Source of the DNA: Draconibacterium orientale
GTDB taxonomy: Bacteria; Bacteroidota; Bacteroidia; Bacteroidales; UBA1556
Assembly (NCBI GenBank): GCA_022736595.1
Contig: DZDC01000093.1
Location: 2,467-8,775 of the forward strand
Direction of reading: 5' to 3'
Length of the DNA: 6,309 bases
In this document: piece after piece, positions 1 through 6,309 of the stretch
Numbering within the stretch: position 1 is the stretch's first letter
Layout: every line of letters begins with the position of its first letter
The notes under the pieces: model-generated
Seen by the model: only the letters and a program-made list of their open reading frames with translations
The model's database searches: none
Told to the model about the DNA's origin: nothing
Position numbers and translations under genes: made by a program

Positions 1-603
1 GGAGATGCTTTCAACAAAAAAGCCAAAATAGAGCACAAAACCATTCTGCCTGATTTTCAAGGAGATACCATCTTCATTGAACTAACAAATTCGAATGAAA
101 AAACACGGCCTTTACCCATTATGAATTCATACTACGGACAATATCTCTTTGCATCCGACGAGACTAATTTTTATCTCAATCCGGAAATTGAAATTGAATA
201 TATCGACAGCAACGAAAATGCGATGATCATTTACGAAAGTATGGCCAATGAAAAGAATCTAGCTTTGGCTAAAGAAAAACTGGATCATATAAGCTATCAA
301 TACAACTTCAACGACAGTTTACTGAAGCTTTCCAAATACTTCCAGTGGCCTTTGGCAGATAAATACCGTGGGCAGCAAATCAAAATCATCCTACAAATTC
401 CCCACGGAAAGGAGATAAAATTTCTTGATCAGCCCAAGTATTACAATGATTATGAACTAAAGCAAATCAAAGAACAACTCATCGAAGAGCAAAATTTTGA
501 GAATATGGTTTTCTTCAATGGCGAAAGCAATCACATGATTATTGTTAACGATGAAATAATCGAAATCATTGATTCTGAAGTGGAAATTGACAGCTTGCCT
601 TAG
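1..603 (+). CDS. C-terminal part of a PspC-domain-type membrane/envelope-stress protein (5' end outside window)
   Basis: The reading frame is open from the first base to a TAG stop at 601-603, giving 200 visible residues. The ATG at 121 is internal and should not be taken as the start. No membrane segment or N-terminal domain is visible. The middle part, visible residues about 91-144 (ISYQYNFNDSLLKLSKYF, then KYRGQQIKIILQIPHGKEI and FLD), resembles from memory the region after the PspC domain in Bacteroidota PspC proteins. In those, a Y-(D/E)-(F/Y)-E strand is followed by 'DSLLxxxxYF', 'KWRGQ', 'LxxxxxxPEGxxI' and 'LD', forming a beta-rich domain. The tail is acidic (IIEIIDSEVEIDSLP). PspC-type proteins are membrane proteins linked to envelope-stress responses. 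The role here is inferred, since the diagnostic PspC domain would lie upstream of the window. The gene converges on dgt, with 9 bases between stop codons. Confidence 0.6.
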   Translation, partial: GDAFNKKAKIEHKTILPDFQGDTIFIELTNSNEKTRPLPIMNSYYGQYLFASDETNFYLNPEIEIEYIDSNENAMIIYESMANEKNLALAKEKLDHISYQYNFNDSLLKLSKYFQWPLADKYRGQQIKIILQIPHGKEIKFLDQPKYYNDYELKQIKEQLIEEQNFENMVFFNGESNHMIIVNDEIIEIIDSEVEIDSLP

Positions 604-629
604 TTGATAAGATTATCGAGGTAAGTTTT
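594..629 (+). terminator. Possible weak intrinsic terminator at the convergent gene ends
   Basis: CTTGCCT (594-600) can pair with AGGTAAG (619-625) through one G-U pair. Inside, GATA (606-609) pairs with TATC (614-617) around an AGAT loop. The structure is followed by TTTT at 626-629. It overlaps the stop codons of both convergent genes. The internal loop is asymmetric and the T tract short, so this is a weak candidate, oriented for the plus-strand gene. No comparable T tract lies on the other side for dgt. Confidence 0.3.
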
Positions 630-1968
630 GTCCGGTGAGGGTACGGTAAAGATTTAAGGCATATCCATCGGTCATTCGGGCCACAAAGTCCACCATGCGC
701 ATCAATTGCAAGTATTTTGATTCGTTATTTTGAGGAATGAATTGCAAAGGGAGTAGTAATTTAAGCTTTTGAGCATTCATTTCTTGAGGCCGAGTGACCA
801 CGCTAACAAATCGTTCAAGGAGTCCATAAATTACCTGATAACCAGCCAATTCTTTCTCAAGAACAGGTTTGCGCTGATAGAGAAAAAGATTCGATTTCTT
901 GATAGGGCCTTCTAAAATGGGTGTTGAAACCAAATTGTCGGTTAGCTCGGCATCAAATTGAGCCGTCATCATGTCTTCGTAAGAGAATTTAAAAGCATCA
1001 AAGGCTTCATCAACAAGCTGATTGATGCTTTTTGCACGTAGATAACTCACCTTTTCACCCTCATCTCTCATGCGACTGTATTTAGCTTCAGTGGTCTTGA
1101 ATCCTGCGTTTTGTTGTAATAAAGGAAAAAGCAATTCTTCAATCTCTGACAAGCGCAAAAAACCTTGTTTATAGCCATCTTCTAAATCAATGATTCTATA
1201 GCAAATGTTATCGGCTGCTTCCACCAAGAAAACTAAGGGATGTCTGCAATACACGGATTGGGCTGCATCATCACTCAAATTAAGGAGTCCAGTTTTTGAA
1301 GCTATTTCATTAAAAGCATCCCATTCAGAATTGAAAACCGAATACTTTTTAAAGGAAACTCTTTTGGGAAGCGCAGCGCTGTGGCTAGGCAGAATCGACT
1401 GGTGAGGATATTTGGCAAAGGTGGCCAAGGTTGCCGCACTTAGTCGCAATCCACCTTGTACCTCATCAGGGTGGTGATTGGTCATGATTCTAAATCCATG
1501 GGCATTTCCTTCATATTTTATAAAATCGGCCCATTCAAAATCTGAAAGACCCAATTGTGTTTTGATGTAATTGTTTTGAACAAAAAAATCGCTGATCGCC
1601 TTTTCTCCACTATGACCAAAAGGCGGATTTCCTAAATCGTGCCCTAGCGCAGCCGCTGCCACGATATCACCAAACATGCTCATGTGAGCATTGGGAATTT
1701 CATGCTTTTGAGTGAGAATAAACTCTCCTGCCAAATTGCCCAACGATCGACCCACCATGGCCACTTCAAGACTATGAGTGAGGCGATTATGAACAAAATC
1801 GAACTGAGGTACCGGAAAAACTTGGGTTTTATCCTGCAATCTCCTAAAGGCAGAAGAGAAGATAATGCGATCAAAATCGCGCTGAAAGGCTGAACGATGT
1901 ACAAAGGAATCGTAATTGGGAGTTTCTTCGCCAAAACGTTGGCTACTGAGAAGCTGATTCCAATTCAT
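613..1968 (-). CDS. dgt: Deoxyguanosinetriphosphate triphosphohydrolase (dGTPase), HD superfamily
   Basis: This cytoplasmic enzyme hydrolyses dGTP to deoxyguanosine and triphosphate, affecting dNTP pools. With the start at 1968 it has 451 residues, about the length usual for the Dgt family. The HD-type metal site is complete: H65 in HNRLTHSLEV, H110-D111 in GHDLGNPPFGHSGE, and D253 in VEAADNICYRIIDLED. These match the H...HD...D ligands of the family. The conserved YEGNAHG segment is near residues 152-158, and the N-terminal FQRDFDRIIFSSAFRRLQ segment, typical of dGTPases, is also present. The start is chosen by family pattern: Bacteroidota homologues begin with MNW-x-QLLS, which is the ATG at 1968. 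An in-frame ATG at 1998 is the alternative. A TTG at 2034 would overlap the upstream gene and is unlikely. The gene lies 49 bases downstream of the small TPR gene on the same strand and is probably cotranscribed with it. Nothing is broken or missing. Confidence 0.93.
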   Translation of the reverse strand: MNWNQLLSSQRFGEETPNYDSFVHRSAFQRDFDRIIFSSAFRRLQDKTQVFPVPQFDFVHNRLTHSLEVAMVGRSLGNLAGEFILTQKHEIPNAHMSMFGDIVAAAALGHDLGNPPFGHSGEKAISDFFVQNNYIKTQLGLSDFEWADFIKYEGNAHGFRIMTNHHPDEVQGGLRLSAATLATFAKYPHQSILPSHSAALPKRVSFKKYSVFNSEWDAFNEIASKTGLLNLSDDAAQSVYCRHPLVFLVEAADNICYRIIDLEDGYKQGFLRLSEIEELLFPLLQQNAGFKTTEAKYSRMRDEGEKVSYLRAKSINQLVDEAFDAFKFSYEDMMTAQFDAELTDNLVSTPILEGPIKKSNLFLYQRKPVLEKELAGYQVIYGLLERFVSVVTRPQEMNAQKLKLLLPLQFIPQNNESKYLQLMRMVDFVARMTDGYALNLYRTLTGQNLPR

Positions 1969-2017
1969 TGCTTTTGTAGTAACTTGGTGGATACTCATAA
2001 AATCAAAAGGTAAAAGG

Positions 2018-2281
2018 TTAAAGCCAGGGATCAAGATGGGTATTGGGACTTGCGTAAATATCGAGCTGACCTAAAGAAACGATATCTTTAATCGTTTGAT
2101 ATTGGATTTGATAGGATTCGTTCGTAGGTTCAAGCTCCAATATTAAAATGTACTGATTAAGGGCAAGGGGCAATTGGTTGGTTTTAAAGTACAAATCGGC
2201 TAACTTCAACCTAATTTCGATGTTAGAAGGCTCTAAATCAGAAGTTTGCTTCAGTAAATCAATTTCGGCTTGTAAATTCAT
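2018..2281 (-). CDS. Small TPR-repeat protein (87 aa)
   Basis: Residues about 20-54 form one good tetratricopeptide unit, with the pattern IEIRLKLADLYFKTNQLPLALNQYILILELEPTN (A/L-x-LY, then A-x-x-x-Y, then L-x-L-x-P). Residues 1-19 (AEIDLLKQTSDLEPS) look like the second helix of a preceding unit, so it may be one and a half repeats. Residues 55-72 are helical, and the tail DIYASPNTHLDPWL is distinctive. There is no signal peptide or membrane segment, so the protein should be cytoplasmic. TPRs bind other proteins, but no partner can be read from the sequence. The ATG at 2281 lies about 20 bases past the 3' end of the SRP RNA, after an eight-T run and with no Shine-Dalgarno motif. dgt follows 49 bases downstream, suggesting a two-gene unit. 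The reading frame is convincing for a short gene, but the function is unknown. Confidence 0.75.
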   Translation of the reverse strand: MNLQAEIDLLKQTSDLEPSNIEIRLKLADLYFKTNQLPLALNQYILILELEPTNESYQIQYQTIKDIVSLGQLDIYASPNTHLDPWL

Positions 2282-2301
2282 AGATCAAAAAAAAGGACAT
2301 G

Positions 2302-2404
2302 AAAAAAGGGTAAGCTACTTATATCGCACCGCTCAACCACCTACCCTTGCTACCTTCCGGTCCTGGGGGAGTTCAGCAGGAGCTGGTCGTATAAGACTTA
2401 CCCG
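2302..2404 (-). ncRNA. ffs: Signal recognition particle RNA, small bacterial (4.5S-like) type
   Basis: Read on the minus strand, this holds the universally conserved SRP helix-8 hairpin CCAGGACCGGAAGGTAGCAA (2365-2346): a GGAA tetraloop on a CC/GG stem with the flanking asymmetric/symmetric loops (CAGGA facing AGCA) that bind the M domain of Ffh. The ends close as one long hairpin: GGGTAAG (2403-2397) pairs with CTTACCC (2314-2308), followed inward by CTTATA with TATAAG, and GCTC with GAGC. The size is about 97 nt without the tail, normal for the Alu-less bacterial form. The RNA is part of the SRP ribonucleoprotein that targets nascent membrane proteins to FtsY and SecYEG. The closing stem is followed by six Ts (2307-2302), which probably act as its terminator or processing end. 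The exact ends are uncertain by a few bases. A strong promoter sits just upstream. Confidence 0.93.
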
Positions 2405-2407
2405 CTG

Positions 2408-2437
2408 CAAAGGTAAAAAGATGTTTGGAAGTTGCAA
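2408..2437 (-). promoter_or_regulatory. Bacteroidota-type sigma-A promoter of the SRP RNA gene
   Basis: On the minus strand there is TTG (2437-2435), then 19 bases, then TACCTTTG (2415-2408). This fits the Bacteroidota consensus of a -33 TTG(T) and a -7 TAnnTTTG at usual spacing. Transcription starting some 4-7 bases downstream would fall at about 2404-2401, exactly where the closing helix of the SRP RNA begins (GGGTAAG from 2403). The agreement between promoter and RNA 5' end supports both calls and is the best evidence here for the phylum. Confidence 0.8.
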
Positions 2438-2494
2438 CATAAGATTACAAAAACAATAAAATCGATAAAACACTAATATAATGACAATTAAAAA

Positions 2495-3538
2495 CTATAA
2501 CGACTTTTTAGACCCTAGAGGCAAGTTAAAAACCAGCGTATAAAAGCCCAAAATCATTGCCAGATTAATGAATATTAAAACAATATTACCAAGTTTAAAA
2601 TAATGATCGAGCCAAAAACTTAGTACGATTTGACTTAAAACTAATAAGCCTATAATCAATGAAATGCCTTTAGGGGAAAACCCTTTGTCCAACAATACAT
2701 GATGGATATGACTTCGATCGCCATGAAAGGGGTATTTGAATTGAGATAGCCGCCTTAAAGCAACCCTCAGCATATCGAACATCAAAAAACTAACAAAAGA
2801 AAAAGCTAAAGCGGGTGCCGAATTCATTCTAAAAACACCTTCGACTTGATAATTTACCTCATCAAATTGAATAAGGGCAATGGCCATGATAAGGCCGATG
2901 CTCATGGTACCGGTGTCGCCCATAAAAATACGAGCGGGTGGAAAGTTGTAATGCATAAATGCTAAAAGACTGCTTGCCAAAGTGAATAGAATCAGAGAAT
3001 AATCAAATTGCTGAGCCAAGCAAAACCAGATTCCCAAAGTAGCTAAAACCACAAAACCTACGACCGAAGCCAATAAATCAACCCCATCAATCAAGTTAAA
3101 GGCATTGATAATCCATATCATGAGAAAAATACTGATAAACTGATCGGCATGAGCACCGTATGGAGCTGCTACATGATGTTGAATAAACTCAATCTGTACC
3201 CCTCCACTAAAAACCAAAATAGAAACAGCTAACAATTGTACAATGAATTTAAATATGGGTTTTACTTCATGCAAATCGTCGTAAAAGCCCAGCGATGCTA
3301 ATACTAACGCACTGCTAAGCATATATCGATAATCGGGATAATGAACGATATCAGAAAAAAGCAAGAAACTGATAATGCTACTCAAAAAAATAGATACACC
3401 GCCTAAAGCCGAAATTTTACCTTGATGAGTTTTTCGGTAATTGTTGGGCACAAAAAGTCGATTTACCTCTGCCACTTTAATCATTACAGGCAAAGAAATG
3501 AATGTCAAAATAAATGAGAGTGCTATGGCTACTAACAT
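2495..3538 (-). CDS. WecA/MraY-family polyprenyl-phosphate N-acetylhexosamine-1-phosphate transferase
   Basis: This is an integral membrane enzyme that transfers a sugar-1-phosphate (typically GlcNAc-1-P from UDP-GlcNAc) to undecaprenyl phosphate, the first step of a lipid-linked surface glycan. It has 347 residues, the usual length, with about ten hydrophobic segments. Family motifs appear in order: GGVSIF (46-51), GFYDDL with the Mg-binding Asp pair D87-D88, NAFNLIDGVDLLA (145-157) with D151 and D154, RIFMGDTGTMSIG (203-215), and the cytoplasmic HGDRSHIHHVLL loop (272-283). The last loop is the WecA/TagO-type H-x-x-R-x-H-x-HH signature rather than the MraY form, so it is probably WecA-like and not the peptidoglycan enzyme. 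The usual DGxDGLA has Leu in place of the second Gly. The start at 3538 lies 6 bases after the AsmA stop, so the two are almost certainly cotranscribed. The exact sugar cannot be told from sequence alone. Confidence 0.9.
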   Translation of the reverse strand: MLVAIALSFILTFISLPVMIKVAEVNRLFVPNNYRKTHQGKISALGGVSIFLSSIISFLLFSDIVHYPDYRYMLSSALVLASLGFYDDLHEVKPIFKFIVQLLAVSILVFSGGVQIEFIQHHVAAPYGAHADQFISIFLMIWIINAFNLIDGVDLLASVVGFVVLATLGIWFCLAQQFDYSLILFTLASSLLAFMHYNFPPARIFMGDTGTMSIGLIMAIALIQFDEVNYQVEGVFRMNSAPALAFSFVSFLMFDMLRVALRRLSQFKYPFHGDRSHIHHVLLDKGFSPKGISLIIGLLVLSQIVLSFWLDHYFKLGNIVLIFINLAMILGFYTLVFNLPLGSKKSL

Positions 3539-3544
3539 TATAGC

Positions 3545-6187
3545 TTATTTAAATAGATTTCCTGCTGCTTTTTTCAATTCATCAGCGGCCTTCTTCTTCA
3601 GTCTTTCTTCAGCTTCTTTGGCTTTTTTCTCCGCTTCTTCCTTTTGCTTTTGAAGTTCGGCCTTGGCTTTTTCTTCCATTTCTTTCCTGATGCGATCGGC
3701 CTCTTCCTGAGCTTTTTGCTTTAACTCATCAGTTTTTATCTGAATTTGTTCCTGCACCACTTGTTCTACATTGGCTTTAGCCTGACTGTAATCGAGTTTT
3801 ACCGTAGGTTTAGTAACAGTACCACCAACGATTGCTTTTATATTGAGATCGCTGGTTTCTGAAATTCCGGCTCCATGTGCATTGGCTTGCTGAATTAAAC
3901 CGGTCAAAGCTTTTCCTGCACTTCCTTGTTGCACCTTTTCACGAGGTACAGTCAGATTCAAATTGTATTTAATATTTTGATCCAGGCCAGTTTCTCCATC
4001 TGTAGTCAGCGGCATCCCATTAATTTTGGTGGTAAATGGCTTCACGATAAGTTTACCCTCCTTTATTTCAAATGGAATACTTGCTGCTGCGGTGCTGATA
4101 TTCTTTAAATCTTCGTATTTAAGAGCTGTTGCAAGGGCATTCAAAGAAGTGGAATTGGTGATACCTACGCCAGAGGTTGAGAGCAAACCTTTTGAGGCAA
4201 TGGATTTTAAGTCAGGGTTCATTTGCTCATCTAACAAGCCTTCGTAACTTAAAATACAACTAAAATTACCCGTCACATTTTTCATTATAGGAGCCAATTG
4301 TTTCACCATATCCACCGCAAGGTAGGTTTGTGCAAAATCGAAATTATTAAGGCTAAGTAAAAAATGTGTTTTGGGTTGCTTCGGATTTTCCGTATTGTAA
4401 TAACCTCCCATAGTCATCTCACCACCAAGGAGTTCCATGCGCATTTTATCGAGAATCAATTGCTGGTTTACGATATGAATTTTACCTGAAAAGGCTTTGA
4501 TTTCCATTTTATCGTAAATCAATCGACCCACTGAGCATTGCAAATTAAAATCAATGTTCTTTGGTACTTCAAAAACAGTCATGGTGGTTACAGTTGTATC
4601 AGTAGTTGCAGTGGTTGCAGGTTGTTCTGAAGCCATCATTTTATCCAGATCGATCATGTCGGCATTGATTTTGAGGTCCCCGCTGAGAATTCCATCGGAA
4701 AACATATAATCAATGTAATTATTTAGCCTTCCAGATGCGTTTAAGGTATTGCTCGTATAAGTGGCTTTAAGTTCAGGCAGTTCAATGTATTGGGGAGTGA
4801 AATTCATGGAGGCTTTGTGCAAAAGTACACCGTCAGGAATATCGGCATCGCTGTAGAACAAATTATTGATTACCACCGAACCCGTTGCTTTAAAATCCTG
4901 ATAACGCCCTTTATCGAGTGAGGATTGCTTACCCTGAAGGGTAATATCAGGAGCTATAGTACCCTGCAAGCGCATATTAGGATCCATGGGATAGACTTTT
5001 GTCAGGCTTTCTAAGTTTAACTTTCCCTTAAATCGGGCGTCAATATCAGGGTCAGTTAAGGGAGTTTTGAGCTTTAGAAAAATGCTCATTGGATTTTTTA
5101 AAATACTGAAATCAAACTTATTAACACTGATAACCATATCGTTCATATCGCTGCTGGGACTGTGAATGAGCATATCAATATTGATTTTCTCTACTTTTTC
5201 GGGCAAATCAGGATATTGAAAGGAGCCTTCATTAACCTTAAGCGCCAAATCAAAAGCGGGCATGGCGTATTCACCATAAATTCCTTTGGCAAAACCCGAA
5301 AACTCGACCACTCCTGTTACTTTAACTTGTTCATATCCTTGAAGATAAAAAGCAGGAATCAAAGACATAATGCTCTTAAGATCGGCTTCAGGAGCCGAAA
5401 AAGTCAAATCCATTGCAATATCCGATTGAGGCATGGCCACGAAACCATCAAATTTTAACGCCATGCCATTGATGTGCATCAGATTATCCATAAAATTGAA
5501 CTTGAACGAATCGAGGTTTGCGCCTATTTTAGCTTCTAAGTCCATTTTTGATTGGTTAAGATATTTTACATTTTCCATGGTAAAATCCATAGATTCAATA
5601 TTGGAAGTGAGGGAAAGCACAGCTTCAGAAGCCGTCATATCACCAGAGAGATCCATATTAAAATTTCGTATAACACTTTGGTAATCACTTTCAAAATCAA
5701 GATATTGAATATTGATATTTTCAAACACAACACTTTTCAATTGCATTTTAAATGGAGTGGTTTCTTCTGTGGGTTCCTCAACGGTCACCGTATCAGGCTT
5801 TACAATATCCCAGTTGGCTTTGCCTTCTTTGGTAACGAGAAGTTTAAGAACTACCTCATTGAAGTAGATTTTCTTAATCTGATAATTGCCATTCAAAACA
5901 CTTCCCAAATCAAGCGTAAAACTAATATCTTGAGCATTGATAAGGGTATCTTGAGCAAAACCATCAACACCAACTACATTCAATCCTTGCAGACTCAAAG
6001 TGAAATTTGGAAAATTCTTAAAAATGGTGATATCGACATCCACAAAATCAACTTTAGCCAGCAAACTTTTGTTGATTTCAGATTTAAGGGTATCCACTAT
6101 TTTTTGTTTGAAGAAGAAAGGAAACAACAATAAGGAAACCAATATTAGCACAAGGATTCCTGAGGAAATAATCAGCGTTTTTTTCAT
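3545..6187 (-). CDS. AsmA-like family protein with single N-terminal membrane anchor and coiled-coil tail
   Basis: The protein has 880 residues. MKK and one hydrophobic segment (about 4-26) serve as a signal anchor, and the rest should face the periplasm. The N-terminal AsmA domain is recognisable: a short helix (KQKIVDTLKSEINKSL), then VDITIFKNFPNFTLSLQGLNVVG, and the ANWDIVKPD motif at 124-132. A long stretch of short amphipathic beta strands follows, as in the repeating beta-groove fold of the AsmA/TamB/YhdP group. The AsmA C-terminal part is near 630-800 (GKLIVKPFTTKINGMPL; GGTVTKPTVKLDY). Two low-complexity linkers stand at 132-146 (Glu/Thr) and 524-537 (Thr-rich). The last 80 residues are a Lys/Glu/Ala/Gln coiled coil. 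AsmA-like proteins are linked to lipid transport between inner and outer membrane or outer-membrane biogenesis, and that role is inferred here. The start ATG at 6187 is directly followed by the anchor. It is the first gene of a probable operon with the WecA-like gene. Confidence 0.88.
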   Translation of the reverse strand: MKKTLIISSGILVLILVSLLLFPFFFKQKIVDTLKSEINKSLLAKVDFVDVDITIFKNFPNFTLSLQGLNVVGVDGFAQDTLINAQDISFTLDLGSVLNGNYQIKKIYFNEVVLKLLVTKEGKANWDIVKPDTVTVEEPTEETTPFKMQLKSVVFENINIQYLDFESDYQSVIRNFNMDLSGDMTASEAVLSLTSNIESMDFTMENVKYLNQSKMDLEAKIGANLDSFKFNFMDNLMHINGMALKFDGFVAMPQSDIAMDLTFSAPEADLKSIMSLIPAFYLQGYEQVKVTGVVEFSGFAKGIYGEYAMPAFDLALKVNEGSFQYPDLPEKVEKINIDMLIHSPSSDMNDMVISVNKFDFSILKNPMSIFLKLKTPLTDPDIDARFKGKLNLESLTKVYPMDPNMRLQGTIAPDITLQGKQSSLDKGRYQDFKATGSVVINNLFYSDADIPDGVLLHKASMNFTPQYIELPELKATYTSNTLNASGRLNNYIDYMFSDGILSGDLKINADMIDLDKMMASEQPATTATTDTTVTTMTVFEVPKNIDFNLQCSVGRLIYDKMEIKAFSGKIHIVNQQLILDKMRMELLGGEMTMGGYYNTENPKQPKTHFLLSLNNFDFAQTYLAVDMVKQLAPIMKNVTGNFSCILSYEGLLDEQMNPDLKSIASKGLLSTSGVGITNSTSLNALATALKYEDLKNISTAAASIPFEIKEGKLIVKPFTTKINGMPLTTDGETGLDQNIKYNLNLTVPREKVQQGSAGKALTGLIQQANAHGAGISETSDLNIKAIVGGTVTKPTVKLDYSQAKANVEQVVQEQIQIKTDELKQKAQEEADRIRKEMEEKAKAELQKQKEEAEKKAKEAEERLKKKAADELKKAAGNLFK

Positions 6188-6234
6188 AAATAATCTATAT
6201 ATATTTAAAGGTTAATTCTTATTTTGAGGTGCGA

Positions 6235-6268
6235 TAAATTTAATTGATATTTCTTTAGTACATGACAA
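6235..6268 (-). promoter_or_regulatory. Weak promoter candidate upstream of the AsmA-like gene
   Basis: The 122 bases from 6188 to 6309 hold no supported gene and are very AT-rich. On the minus strand TTG (6268-6266) and TAAATTTA (6242-6235) stand 23 bases apart. The second box differs from TAnnTTTG at its last base, and the spacing is at the long end for Bacteroidota, so in such AT-rich DNA this could be chance. A promoter is expected here because the AsmA-like gene is the first visible gene of its strand, but the true one may lie beyond the window. Confidence 0.25.
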
Positions 6269-6309
6269 AAAGTTACAATAGATTTAAGATTCGACTATAT
6301 TGTTGATAA

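Noticed and set aside
58..66. A Shine-Dalgarno-like AAGGAGAT upstream of an apparent start.
   Set aside because: It is inside the coding frame, some 55 bases from the ATG at 121, and codes for Gln-Gly-Asp; the other genes here lack such motifs.
121..603. Treating the ATG at 121 as the start of a complete 160-residue gene.
   Set aside because: The same frame is open back to base 1 with protein-like sequence (e.g. GDTIFIELTNSNEKTRPLPI) and no stop, so the gene is cut by the window edge.
2178..2459. A 93-codon plus-strand open frame across the SRP RNA region.
   Set aside because: It runs through the complement of the SRP RNA and antisense to the TPR gene. The conserved sequence there is explained by the RNA, not by a protein.
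4577..4618. A repetitive GTTGCAGTGG-like stretch, considered as a possible DNA repeat or recombination site.
   Set aside because: It encodes the Thr/Ala-rich linker (residues 524-537) of the AsmA-like protein, so it is low-complexity protein sequence with no flanking duplication.
5552..6133. A 193-codon plus-strand open frame antisense to the AsmA-like gene.
   Set aside because: It lies wholly inside the 880-residue gene, has no recognisable domain, and its composition (Ile, Lys, Asn, Phe-rich) is what the complement of an AT-rich gene would give.
1..6309. CRISPR arrays, insertion sequences, tRNA genes, phage or defence genes.
   Set aside because: I saw no spaced direct repeats, transposase motifs, terminal inverted repeats, tRNA cloverleaf or nuclease cassette; the gene content is ordinary housekeeping and envelope.

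Overview
The window is AT-rich bacterial DNA that looks chromosomal and most likely comes from the phylum Bacteroidota. The evidence is a near-perfect Bacteroidota-type promoter (TTG, 19 bases, TAnnTTTG) in front of the SRP RNA gene, no clear Shine-Dalgarno sequences before the genes, and gene families of Bacteroidota type (a PspC-type protein tail, an AsmA-like protein with a charged coiled-coil tail, and a Dgt starting MNWNQLL). Genus cannot be judged from the sequence.

Layout, left to right. Positions 1-603 (+) hold the 3' end of a gene that starts outside the window and resembles the C-terminal region of PspC-domain envelope-stress proteins. It converges, with only 9 bases between stop codons, on a minus-strand block that fills the rest of the window. 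In its own direction of transcription (right to left) that block holds: a large AsmA-like protein (6187-3545); a WecA/MraY-family polyprenyl-phosphate sugar-1-phosphate transferase (3538-2495), 6 bases downstream; the small SRP RNA (about 2404-2302) with its own promoter; an 87-residue TPR protein (2281-2018); and a dGTP triphosphohydrolase, dgt (1968-613).

Functionally there are two envelope genes (AsmA-like and WecA-like, probably one operon), one universal protein-targeting RNA, and a TPR-dgt pair. The TPR gene starts about 20 bases after the SRP RNA ends, and no promoter is visible in that gap, so TPR-dgt transcription probably comes from read-through of the SRP RNA unit or of the upstream operon. 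I see no mobile element, CRISPR array, tRNA or defence cassette, and no clearly new system. The points worth a second look are the easily missed SRP RNA and its link to TPR-dgt, and the AsmA/WecA pairing. The only other stretch without a gene is 6188-6309, an AT-rich leader with a weak promoter candidate.
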